Below, in pieces: positions 1-10,571 of a DNA stretch of 64,000 bases. Position 1 is the first letter of the stretch. The number at the start of each line of letters is the position of its first letter. The notes below the pieces were generated by a model. It had not been told where the DNA came from, ran no database searches, and saw only the letters and a list, made by a program, of their open reading frames with translations. The position numbers were made by a program, and so were the translations under genes. Origin of the DNA: Salvator merianae (taxonomy: Eukaryota > Chordata > Lepidosauria > Squamata > Teiidae); NCBI GenBank assembly GCA_003586115.2, contig QVOM02000049.1:21815765-21879764 (forward strand). The letters run 5' to 3'.

Positions 1-3000
1 ATTCTGATCTGCAGGGAAATTCAAAGCATCAAACCAGAGCAAAAAGCAAATCAAATGAATTTCTCCATCATTCCTATTTTTAACATACAGATCTTAGATG
101 GCACTCTAGTATTGCTATCAGTAGGTAAATCAAGGGTTATTAACTTCTAGAGAAAAAATAATTTCCAGAGAAAATCTGTAATTTTAACAGTGTGTCATGG
201 CTGTTGTTCCGTTTGGTTTCTTTTCTCTCTCTTGCACATTCTTTCTACACTCTGCAGAGAAAAAGGAATAAAAAGCACAGTTTTTCACGGAGTCTCTGTA
301 CAAATCAGATCCTATACAATTAAACTAGACCCTCTTGGATTTCCCCAATTTTACAAAGGGCTTCTTCTCCAAAATACTTTTACTGATAGACTGCCCAGTA
401 GAAGAAAATCAGAAATGTAATGCTTGCAAATACCACAAAATGGATATTTATGATTGATGCATAATCACAAAATCCATCTGTGAATACAGCAATAAATGTG
501 TTTTTGTAGTGCTTTTGCAGGTAATCCATTGTTAAAATTATGGGAATCCATAACAATTTGTACCTTGGATCCAAGGGTTTGTTTTTTTTTTACAACTCAC
601 TGATCTGCTGGTAGTTGGTGACCAAAGAAAAAACTGTCATTTCAAAAGGACATATTCTTTTATCTTTTAACCTGTGAGGCATTCCCATCTTTTACTCACT
701 TCTTACCCTATTACTGTACTTGCTCTAATTTTTGGACCTGCTTTCAGTCTACCTTTTGGTATTATGGCTTCTAATAACCTAGGCCTCTAAAATGTCATAA
801 ATGTGGAAGTTTTTAGTCTCCGCTTTGAGTTCTTCATATTTTTTAAAGTTGAAAAAAACAAAAAAAACCACCACCCTTTCCACATTAAGAAGGCACTGAG
901 GTATGGTGTGAGATGGTAGAATACAAGGCTCTGCAAACATCAGGGCAAATCCCAGGAGCTAGTAACTATGACAAATTACATGACTGCTTTTTATTTAAGG
1001 TTAGTCAAGATTAGAAAAAGATTTAAACTAATGACACGGTGAACACACAATACATTATATATAACCACATATCACTGATTATTATTTCAGAAGGTCATCA
1101 CACAACACAAACAGTAAAGCCCATGAAAGACTAAAGGTACTTCTTCCATGCATAAAAGTGCTCATATGTACATTTCAGAAAGGTTTGCAAGGTAATTTGT
1201 ATCCATCTATGTTAAATTTGAAAAACACTCTGGAGACCCTAATTTTTTAAAACCTCCAATTTTAAATAGACTTCCTTATCTATTTCCATTACTTTTTCAG
1301 ACCGAAGTAGAAGTAGTAGGTGATTCAGTCAGTAGTTTAATCAGAGTAAATTATATTAATATATTTCCATTGTTATGAAAGGATGCTATATACATCTATA
1401 CAAACACACGCGCACGTACGCGCACGTACGCATATATATGTGAATAAACTATAAGTGGCTAAACTGTGGGATGACACCTTATATTCTTATGCTTGTTGAT
1501 TAAACTAAGGCTCCAACATTTATCCTCCAAATATGCTCCTCACGATGGGGACATTTCACCTTACAACAATGACCATTTTCTTTTCTTCGTTGTTCATTCT
1601 CTTCTTTTGATACAGAAAGAGCTAAACGCATAGCTTTTCTCATTCAAGATGTGAACACACAGAGTGGGTTCAGTGTTTGTTTCTCTGAAGCTACATTTTT
1701 AATCATCAGGACACCAATATAGTAAAAAGATCTCTTTATTCTCCAACAGTGTGAAGAAAATTAAAAACACTGGTGCAGAAGTTTATCCTTTTACAAAATC
1801 CCATCCTGGATATTAAAAATTCAATGTGCCTGGTGCAATTGTGTCTGATCTGTGCATACGGTATGTACATATAGTAAGTACAACAAGTAATACGCATGTA
1901 AATGGGAACCAATTATTCTGCCATGTCCACTGTTGGCATAATGTTCTCAGAGGAGTGGGAACAGTGAAGATGGATAAAACAGAACTAGTAGGGAAGGGGC
2001 AAAACTCTGTCTGGAGCCTCCCTTTTCATCTTGCTGTACTGTACTTTGGTCTGTCGCTAGCTGCCACTGGATGGGCAACCACTACGATGATCTTTAAACT
2101 GAAAAGCGTTGGCATTCCTGCTGTAAAGATAATAAAGAAGAAGTCTTTATGTTTAAATGTGGTATTTCACTCTGTGACATAGCCTGGCAGCTAGTAGAAC
2201 CCAGAAGGTTGAAGATCTGGGTCTTGTCAGCCATGGCAGTCAAATGACAGCCAAGTAAGAAAGGCAAGAAAAATAAACAAGCATTAGAAACCTAACCCAA
2301 ACACTTTAACGATATCAAATCAGAGTGTGCCAAATACGGCTCCAAACTGCTTGCAAAAGGCACACACATGCCACAAGATGACTAAGGTTTAGGAAGAAGG
2401 AGCAAGATAATGGTTTAGGTGCTGTGAGGAAGGAAATGCACTTACCTGTGGACACAGGATTTTTTAGCTTTCTGCAGAGCTGAGTGGGTTGGGACAGACA
2501 TTGTTTTTCCATGCCATATGATATCATCGTACAGCAATGCACATTTGGGGGCCTGTTGGAGCTTCCACTGGCCTGTGCCAACCTCCAAATGTACAAACAG
2601 TGCTGAAAAATTGCCCCCCTTGTGGAGTGTTTTAGACATTAGCTGTATTTACCCTTACATTCTGCATTTAGGAGAAAGATATACTGTCACATCAGCTGAG
2701 TGTGAGAAACAATTATTTGGAAGCTACAACTTGCTACAAAGCAGAATGACAGCACCTCTATGAAATAAAACTGGAAAACTATCTGAAGAATGAATAAATC
2801 AGCAATTAAATAAAAAAAGCAATCGGCTCTATACTAGACTTCAAATGCAGGAATTAAATATGGCAGACACACATTGTTACTATGCATATTTCTGCCAGAT
2901 TGTAATCAGAATGGAATTCATATATAGTATGTGATACAGCTTTATGAATGAGTTAGGGGAGACACAGAAATAATAAGATTAAATAATTTCCTCCCTGAAA

Positions 3001-3636
3001 AGTACAGAAGGAATATATTAGGAACAGTACAGTACACCAAAGAAGCAGCAATGTGATGTGGAAAGCAAACGTAATTACTTTTAAGGAGAATCATTGTACA
3101 ATTTGTAATAACTATAGCTGTGAAAACCATTATGCACAATCATCTCAAGCAAATACTGGTAATTTTTGTCAGAAAAAGAATATGCTAGGCTAACTTTTCA
3201 TGGCAATGAAAATACGACAATATTTTCTTCAAAATGTCAGGAGCAGCCTGAAAATGACTCTACATGGTTAAACAGCTCGTACAAAATGAGGGGGAAAAGA
3301 ATACACTATACTTTCAAGAAAATAGGAAGTAAAGAACACTGGGAAGAATACAGGGAGATGCTAAAATAGATAAAGAAGGATATTAGAAATACAGCCCTCT
3401 AAAATACACATAGTTACAGCAGGGAAAGCAAACAGTACTTTCTGGAAAGGATAGGAGAAAAAAGACAGTGGAAAAACACGATGAAATGCCGTATCACTTT
3501 GTGGAACCTGATAAATTACTGAGGAAAAACTAAAAATGCAGCAAGAAGTGACCAAACATATTATAAACAAAAAGCCCATACATCACACTGGCTGTTTGAA
3601 AGACTTATGAGAACAGTTTCACTAACAGAATTCAAA
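1..3636. other. AT-rich non-coding stretch, no gene recognised
   Basis: No open frame here has a recognisable domain; the longest is 118 codons at 1826-2182 and looks random. The base composition is AT-rich, as expected for vertebrate intergenic or intronic DNA. The only structured piece I see is the alternating purine/pyrimidine tract at 1404-1442, listed separately. Confidence 0.6.
1404..1442. repeat. Alternating purine-pyrimidine tract (Z-DNA-prone)
   Basis: All 39 bases alternate strictly between purine and pyrimidine. The tract moves from CA steps through CG/CA/GT steps to AT steps, and contains the unit CGCACGTA twice in a row. Mixed CG and CA/TG repeats are the classical Z-DNA-forming sequence class. 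The tract is an imperfect microsatellite rather than a gene. Confidence 0.75.
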
Positions 3637-3848
3637 GACGTAGCCGTGTTAGTCTGGATCAGTATAGCAAGGGAATCTAGTAGCACCTAGTGACTAACAA
3701 AGAGAAAGAAGTTGGTAGCAGGAGCTTTTGTAGACCAAGCTTACTTCACCAGATCAGATTCATGTAGGCTTAGTCTACAAAAGCACATGCTACCAAGTTC
3801 TTTTTTTGTTGTTGTTAGTCTCTAAGGTGCTTCTAGACTCCCTAGTTT
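3637..3848 (+). repeat. Interspersed repeat with two long inverted arms
   Basis: The left end (TAGCCGTGTTAGTCTG, 3641-3656) matches my recollection of a very common reptilian interspersed repeat. About 70 bp at 3671-3740 is the reverse complement, with mismatches, of 3768-3842; the loop is about 27 bp. Both arms carry the AGCACCTxxxGACTAACAA core, the GTAGCA box and CTTTTGTAGAC. The copy is therefore either a head-to-head dimer of a SINE-like unit or a foldback element. I cannot name the family reliably. Confidence 0.6.
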
Positions 3849-5606
3849 CGCTAATAACAATTTCCTGACAAGAAAACAGCATGTCCATCACCATCTATGA
3901 TCCACGTATAGCGTATTTTGGCTGTGTGCAAGATGATATGACACAAATGCCAGCTTAAGTTCCAGAGAATTGGAAGACAAACTGGAGAGGAATAAAGAAG
4001 ATGAGGATGGAGTGATTACTCTCTGCTGTAGTCACTTGCGTTACTCCATGACCACCTATATATTTGCTCTCTGCTGTAGTCACTTGCATTACTCCATGAC
4101 CACCTATATATTTGCTGTGGACTTCAGGCAGGGGAAATAAAAAGTCATCTCTCTCCTAAGGATTCTGTGCCAGGACCTGATTAGATTAAGCTATTATTAT
4201 TTTCTGTTTGTTTCACTGAAGAAACTGCTAAAACTAGGAAGACTACACTCCTCCAATTTATCTAGTTCTAAATACCCATGGCAAGGAGACAAATAGATAA
4301 ACTACAGTTTTACTATGCAGTCTTCATATTTTATTTTAAGAATACTAAAAGATGTAATATTCAGTAATACATTTCAAGTAACTATGGGAAATATTTATGA
4401 CTTCCTACCCCAAATGAAAATCAGGAAACACTATTTGTTTATTAAATATAAATAAATCCTCTGTCTTAAGGCTAGTTTGAAACCGAGAAATTACATGCTT
4501 TCCTCTAGAACTCTTCTCTAAATCTTTTACTTAAAGGGTTTGCTTACAAGTGAAAATGGGCAAAGGATTTTCACAGGAAAGAGCTGACAGAGGTGGTTTC
4601 AGAGAGCAGATAGCTCAAGGGTTCAGGTTTTGGAAAAATGGACATTTGGCATCAAGTCATAAGTTTTCTATTCTTATGCTGCACTGTACAGGCCTACATG
4701 AATGAGAGAAGCTGTCAAGCATATATTGTTGCAAGCTGGATGATGTAAAAATAAGAAAGATGAGGTCATATTTGCTCTCCCCTCTTTTGTTAGTTCCACA
4801 AAAGAATAAAGGATAATCTAGATTCTTGAAAGATGGATTCCACTGACTAAGTTAATATGGTAAAAGATAACATGACGTGGAAAGTATTATGATTCATATA
4901 ATCATTCTAAAACAAAAATGCCTTACAGAGAGCCTTAAAATAACAATTTTTGCAGTATCAGTAATTCAAGAAGGTAAGAGTAGTAGCTGATTTATTAGCA
5001 TCTTTTAAAAGGGACTATTAAGGCTGCAAACTGAATATTAAGTTCTACTCGCAAGAAATGTTTAATGCTGACCCTTACCCCAATTAATCCTCAGTTGTTG
5101 TTTCTGTGATCTATGAGATAAAAGATTAGAGCACTTACATTTTACTTCTAAATATGTCTCAATATGAAAGAAATGATAGCAGAAAAGAAGCATGGGGCGA
5201 AGGAAAAGCTTCTTCTTTGAAGGCTGGAGTTAGCCACCATCAGCTCAGTAGTAGAGCAACTGCTAAGGTCTGGTTCCTGGCATCTCCTTGGAATAAAGTA
5301 TTGCAAATTGCTTCCATTTCCTTGCCAAGGAAACTGCATAAGCTTTTCTATGCAGTCAGCCAACTCTTGGTTTTGAGGACAGTCAAACTTCCCTTTCCTA
5401 TTGAATGTGCCTTCCATAGCTGCCTTTTATAAAGTATCACAGTGTATAAGCAAGTCAGAGAAATCTACAAAGAGGATGCCGGTTTCGGTCCACATGCAAC
5501 CATCAGTTAATTTTAACTGATCAAAACCACAGCCATTTTCTTACATTACATGAGAACAGTTTCACATACTGCTCAACGAAAGGGCAGCTCCTGAAAAATT
5601 TATAAA
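3849..5606. other. Non-coding stretch with one tandem duplication
   Basis: Apart from the 48-bp duplication at 4021-4116 I see no gene or recognisable repeat. Two opposing frames at 5148-5432 overlap each other and have no family features, so they are treated as chance ORFs. Confidence 0.5.
4021..4116. repeat. 48-bp tandem duplication
   Basis: Two adjacent copies of a 48-bp unit begin CTCTGCTGTAGTCACTTGC at 4021 and 4069. They differ at one position that I can see (G against A near 4040/4088). The near-identity suggests a recent local duplication. Confidence 0.85.
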
Positions 5607-5722
5607 GGCCCTCATTCTGGGATGAATCCCAGAACAGGTCCTGCTGTCCGCATGCTAGCATGAGGATGGCAGAACCCTATTTTGGGAGATATCCCAGAAT
5701 AAAGCACGGTGTGGAAAGGACC
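5607..5722. mobile_element. Small MITE, Harbinger-like ends (family with 44690-44758)
   Basis: The ends are GGCCCTCATTCTGGGATG and (reverse complement of the right end) GGTCCTTTCCACACCGTGC. The inner part repeats TTCTGGGAT in inverted orientation near both ends, as if a few bases were lost from the left TIR. The flanks read AAA at 5604-5606 and AAA at 5723-5725, a possible 3-bp target duplication. The segment CTAGCATGxxGATGGCAG and the right end are shared with 44690-44758, so at least two copies occur in the window. Confidence 0.5.
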
Positions 5723-6439
5723 AAAGTCTATTAGATAGTGGTGTTGCCAGAGGGGCTGCTGGAGTCCTTCTAAGCATTTTTCTCTGGCCTTTTAAAACAC
5801 ACTGCTTTGGGTAGTAGTAGCAGTAAGAAGGGGAGGCACTTCACTGATGCTACTATCTATCTGCAAAGTCCAATGGCGATAGAACTCGAAGTCCCCTTGG
5901 ACAGCAGATTCACTATTTAATGAGCAGGAAAGGGCAAAATCAGGCATGGGCAGGCATGGTCTTTTCTGACAAAACCTATCACTGACGCTTGGTCCTCAGA
6001 GGAACAGTAAATCATTAATGCAAGCTTTACACAAAAATGTGTTTAGCTACTTCTGGTTTACCCCTCTAACAGTAACTTCTGCATAACTTGTATATTTAAC
6101 TTTCTGTTTGAGAGGCACCATGAAAAAGATTTGCACACAATCAACTCTTTTCTACCAATATTTAACTGAATATTTTCTACCAATATCAACTGAAAATAAC
6201 ATTGTCAACGACTGTAACTTTCATGGATTGACATCTCCTCCATGTTTGAACATCACGGCTAACATATTTTCTAACTGTAGCTAACTTCTTACATCTTTTC
6301 TCTCATTTCTACAAAGAAACTGGTTCTTGAAAAGATGCTGCTTCACTTGTCCTTCTCTGGTGGTTAAACCATGCTCTTCCAGCTCACATTTCTTATTCAT
6401 ATCAGTATATACTGACTCACTCTTCCCTTTCAAGCAGCA
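5723..6439. other. Non-coding stretch, nothing recognised
   Basis: No open frame with family features and no structured repeat seen. An 86-codon frame at 6281-6541 runs into the hAT element and is fortuitous. Confidence 0.5.
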
Positions 6440-6666
6440 CTGGTCATCAGTGGCGGCCTGTGACTTTAAGGGCGGGTGTTTGTGACCCACGCAAAGCGTG
6501 CCATGGCTGTTCGTGGGGCCTCCGGGCATGCGTACTGACACAGCAGGTCACCTAGCAACCTGCTGCGTCAGTATGGAGGCCCAGAGGCCCCGCGAACAAC
6601 CATGGTGTGCTTTGTGCAGGGCGCAAACACCCGCCCTTAAAGTCACGGGCCGTCGCTGCTGGCCAT
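6440..6666. mobile_element. hAT-type foldback MITE with 8-bp target duplication
   Basis: The element proper is 6448-6658 (211 bp). It begins CAGTGGCGGCCTGTGAC and ends with the inverted form GTCACGGGCCGTCGCTG. The TIRs continue inward through CTTTAAGGGCGGGTGTTTG, and complementarity persists almost to the centre, so the whole element can fold into one long hairpin around the CCTAGCAACC region. Flanking octamers CTGGTCAT (6440-6447) and CTGGCCAT (6659-6666) match at 7 of 8 positions, the hAT signature. It encodes no transposase. The inner third is GC-rich, unlike the AT-rich surroundings. Confidence 0.85.
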
Positions 6667-9600
6667 ACTAACCACCTCATCATATGGTATGAAGATCTCA
6701 CAGTGGCTCCATGGGAAACAGTACTTGGTAATCACATGCCATTTTTTAATGAAGAAAGTGCATACAAACTGTTTATTGTTTTTGATAAACATCATGTAGC
6801 TTCTCTGTGATGGCCTGATATGACATCCAGGTCTTGGGCTGTCTGACTATCAAACTGCATGATTATCAATTTGGGAATATTAATTTGAGTGTGACCTCAC
6901 AGGATGATCATGGTCTATAAACTATATGGACCCAAAAAATGTATGCAGCCCCTAATTTCAGTTCTGCCTGTAACCTTGAGTAGAATAATGAAAGCAGATT
7001 AATTTGCATAATTTATACAATAAATCAATTATTAATAATATTTTGAGATGGTTTCCCTGTGCTCGAAGAATTCACACAGTGGGTTCAGGAGACACACAAT
7101 TGCAGAGTAGGTACAGGAAGGTATATCAAAAGACTTAAAGCACACAAAACACCATACTATATATGGTACATAAAACTGGTATGGCCCTAAGTGATAAAGA
7201 CCACCCTCCCAGACCAAAAAGGAATGATTGGGACATTTCTCCAAGACCCCTACTGACCCATGACAGCACTAGTGGCTGCACGTGGCTGCTGCCACTCCAG
7301 GCACAGAAGCAGAACTAAACAGCATGGGAAAGAGGACTTACTTTCATATTGCATCAAGGGTCAGGCTGCCAAGGTTTACAGAAATCAAAGACTAATAATA
7401 ATCTTTGTGCTTAGCTGTAAGATACATGATGGGCCTTCTGCTCATAGCTATCGGACAGGAATTTACTTCCAACTGATCAAAGAGCACAGATGATGGAGAT
7501 GGAAAGGGGGACTTCTGCATCATCTTAAGGGGACTTTATGCTTCTGCGGAGTAGCACAAATTTACCAGGCTCCAGAAAAGAAGGAAGAGCTTTACCTGAT
7601 GTCCTGGAGCAGCTTGATGATTTAATTGCAACGATGTGCCTACTGGTGCTCTGTCTCTGCCTCGGTGGCTCTGGAATGCCAGCTGTGAAAACAAAAGCAT
7701 TCTGCTCTCTCCTCCCAGGAGCGCAGTAAATGCACGCTAGCCTGTACAAAGGTCAGGCTGCCTAAGGATTATGCAGGGTTGTTTTGAATGTTTCAAAACA
7801 GCCCTCTGTACATCCCCAATAGACCCTAGGTACTAAGACGTTCCCTTTCATTAAGGCAGCACAGTATGTCCTCTGATTGGAGGCTCAAGTCTTTCCCAGA
7901 GTGAAACAATAAGAATTGTACTTGCTTACCTTGGTCAAGGAAACCAGCATGCCCATGAAGATTTTAATGCAAAATTACTATATAATCACAGAAGAGCAAC
8001 TTCATAATGGCAGAATAGAGCTTTTGAAATTGAAACAGGGAAGTCACTTAATTTTGCCAGCTGAAGGCATCTAATCGGTTTACACCCTATACATTGATCT
8101 CTTTGTTTTTAAGTTCTGTTCTGGTCAGACATCATAACAACAATGAACTGAATGATTCCATGATTTGTACCACAGAAAGACACCTTGCCAGTAAGTAAAT
8201 ACTATAGGCTTATCTCTAAATTTAAACATTTGGTATTCATTTGCTTTTGAAGTGGGCAAGTTCTCTCTTTTCTAATTTGAATTATGATCTTGTAAAGTTT
8301 TGACGTGTGGTTTTTAGTTGGCAAAAACTTTTAACTATGTACATCCCCAATCTATTTTCAGTTGGATAAAGTGCTCTGTATGATTTCTATATCTTTATCT
8401 CTATTTGGATAATAATATGTTGTCTTGTTTTAATTAAGAAATGCCACAGAGACAGGAGAAGCTGGTCTTTCCAGTGGCAACATCTCATTTATGCTTATAT
8501 GTAATACCGAGATCCAAGATGGACCTAAAAATAACTAACATTATCATTTTCAAGGTGAAAACAGCATGCCAAAGTGTTGCCCTTAGTCAACCAAGAAAAA
8601 AACCTTGAACCCATACTTCCACTTCTCTGTGAAGGATATTGAAAAGGGATCCAGATTTTTTACTATATAAAAAATCAAAATAACTGTCTTAAATCTGAAG
8701 TTTAATATGAATGATTTATACTGCAGCTCCAAAAATCATTCCCAATGTTGTTAGAATACAGTTTTAACATCACTATTAGCCATGCAGAAGGGAGCAATGA
8801 GAGATGGAATCCTACATCAGGAGGGTTGACTACTATGGCTGCAAAAAATAATTACAACAAGCTATATTCAGTAGGTTTTTAACAAATTAAGGTATGCACT
8901 ATTATCCTGAAGTCACACTTTTTTTTTTTTTACAAAGGAAGTGGAGTTTAGTAAAACTAGGACCCTTTAAAAAAACAAACATATGAAGTTTATTTTAAAA
9001 GACACCCAACATAATCAGACCCCCCCAATCCAGTTTGGAAGTCCAGATAAAGCTACAAACAATTACAAAATTATTCCTTTTATACAGAGATTAGAAAATG
9101 ATTGGCATTAATCTTCTGAATCAATAGTAATAATGCACATGGGCTTGCAAAATATCTTTGAAGTCCTTTGACAATCAAGTTCTTCAGAAAATTCAATAAT
9201 TTCAGTGACTCTGCAACTGGTTTAGGGACAGCAATAGAAGTATAGAAATAGATGATTGCTTTTTTCTCCACATAAGAAAGCTTGGAATTAATACAACGCT
9301 TCAAGAATCTGCAAGGCTTAGATAAAAGAAAGAATAAGGCTGCAAAATTTACACCTGCTGTAAAACTACATGAATGCAATGGAAAGCCATTTGGTATATG
9401 ACAGTCTCATCATCCCCCTATAATAAATTGAATTTCAGCTCATTCCTATTACATTAGTAGCTAAGCAGAAAATCAGAGCAAATATTCAAGGACTTCATGA
9501 CTTCATGACAAAAATAAAATAAAATTCATATGGTCTTCAGCTTATAAAAGAGAAAACCCTAGGGAACTATAACAAAATATTTGTAGATGGATGGAATCGT

Positions 9601-9961
9601 AAAATATAATACCTTCCTATACAACAAACACTAGCTATGGATGAATATCAAGCAAGAAAATGCTGCTGTGAAAAGCATTTATGCTCCCCACCACCTCTGC
9701 TGCAGATGAGTTGGAGGTCCACTGCACAACCATTTTACAAAAATGGTAGCTTTAAAAAAAAGCCCCAGGCATCTGCCGTGTGCTGATCAGAACCTCCCCT
9801 TTGTTTAGAAGTGAAGTGTACACTCTGTTGCAGAAGTCTTGATTCTCTAACAGATTATGCAGAGTTGTAGGCAACCAGATTATTGTTTATATTTGAAATA
9901 TGCACTGCTGTCACCTGGGCCTTTAGTAACAAAAACTGTTTAAGAAATATTCCCAGACAAT
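6667..9961. other. Non-coding stretch, nothing recognised
   Basis: This is unique-looking AT-rich sequence. The phrase GGTCAGGCTGCC occurs at about 7361 and again at about 7752, hinting at a local old repeat. Frames at 7525-7749 on both strands overlap each other and show no family features. A poly-T run lies near 8917-8930. Confidence 0.45.
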
Positions 9962-10571
9962 GGGCCTGTTCACACTGTGCGAGTGGAACGTTCTTGTCGG
10001 TTCGCTGGAACGGATCTTTCGCACTGCCGCAGGCGCGCGCCTCACCTGATCTGAACCACTTCGTACCCGATTCGAACCTGATGTTGGGTAAGGCAAGACA
10101 AGTAAAAGCTTGTCTTCATCCCGACCTGCGCGATGGAGCGAAGATCGGGCACGGTGCTTTCGCACTGTTTGCAACGGCGTCGGGCGTGGCCGGCACGGCT
10201 ACGCATGCGGGGTGCAAAGTTTTCACATCCGGGAGCGATGTTTTCGTACCCGGTGCGATGTTTTCGTACCCCGGTACGAAACTTCATGCCCGGGATAGCC
10301 CTTTCGGCATGGCAGCCTGCCTGCCGTTACGAAGCCGGCTCCGTAACGAGCCCCTAGTTACGAAGCGGAGTGCGATGCTACGAAGCGGGGTACAATGGTA
10401 CGGAGTGCGGTACCGAACTAGCAGCTGCCATCCGCACTGTTCCCGCTGCTGGTCGACTTCGGGTCCGTTCCTCTGGCCGGGAGTGCGAATGGCACCAAGC
10501 GTTCCCCAACGAAGCGTTGGTTCGAAGCCAACTACTGGGACTGGTCTACTGAGCTCAGTGCGAAAAGACCC
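9962..10571 (+). mobile_element. CpG-rich DNA transposon, family copy A
   Basis: The left end is GGGCCTGTTCACACTGTGCG and the right end, reverse-complemented, is GGGTCTTTTCGCACTGAGC. These are the same TIRs, slightly decayed, as at 24264-24731 and 60253-60850. Internal copies of the terminal motif lie at 10018-10026, 10159-10167, 10431-10439 (TCCGCACTG, degenerate) and 10482-10489 (inverted). The 610-bp body is GC- and CpG-rich, with repeated TTCGTACCC/TACGAAGC words, in sharp contrast to the flanks. The flanks are AAT/AAA, so a 3-bp target duplication is not clean. It is non-autonomous; the 261-codon frame across it has no family features. The TIR style fits PIF/Harbinger best, which is inference. 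Confidence 0.8.

Noticed and set aside
5148..5432. Overlapping frames on both strands
   Set aside because: Mutually antisense, no family features, not flanked by splice sites I can support.
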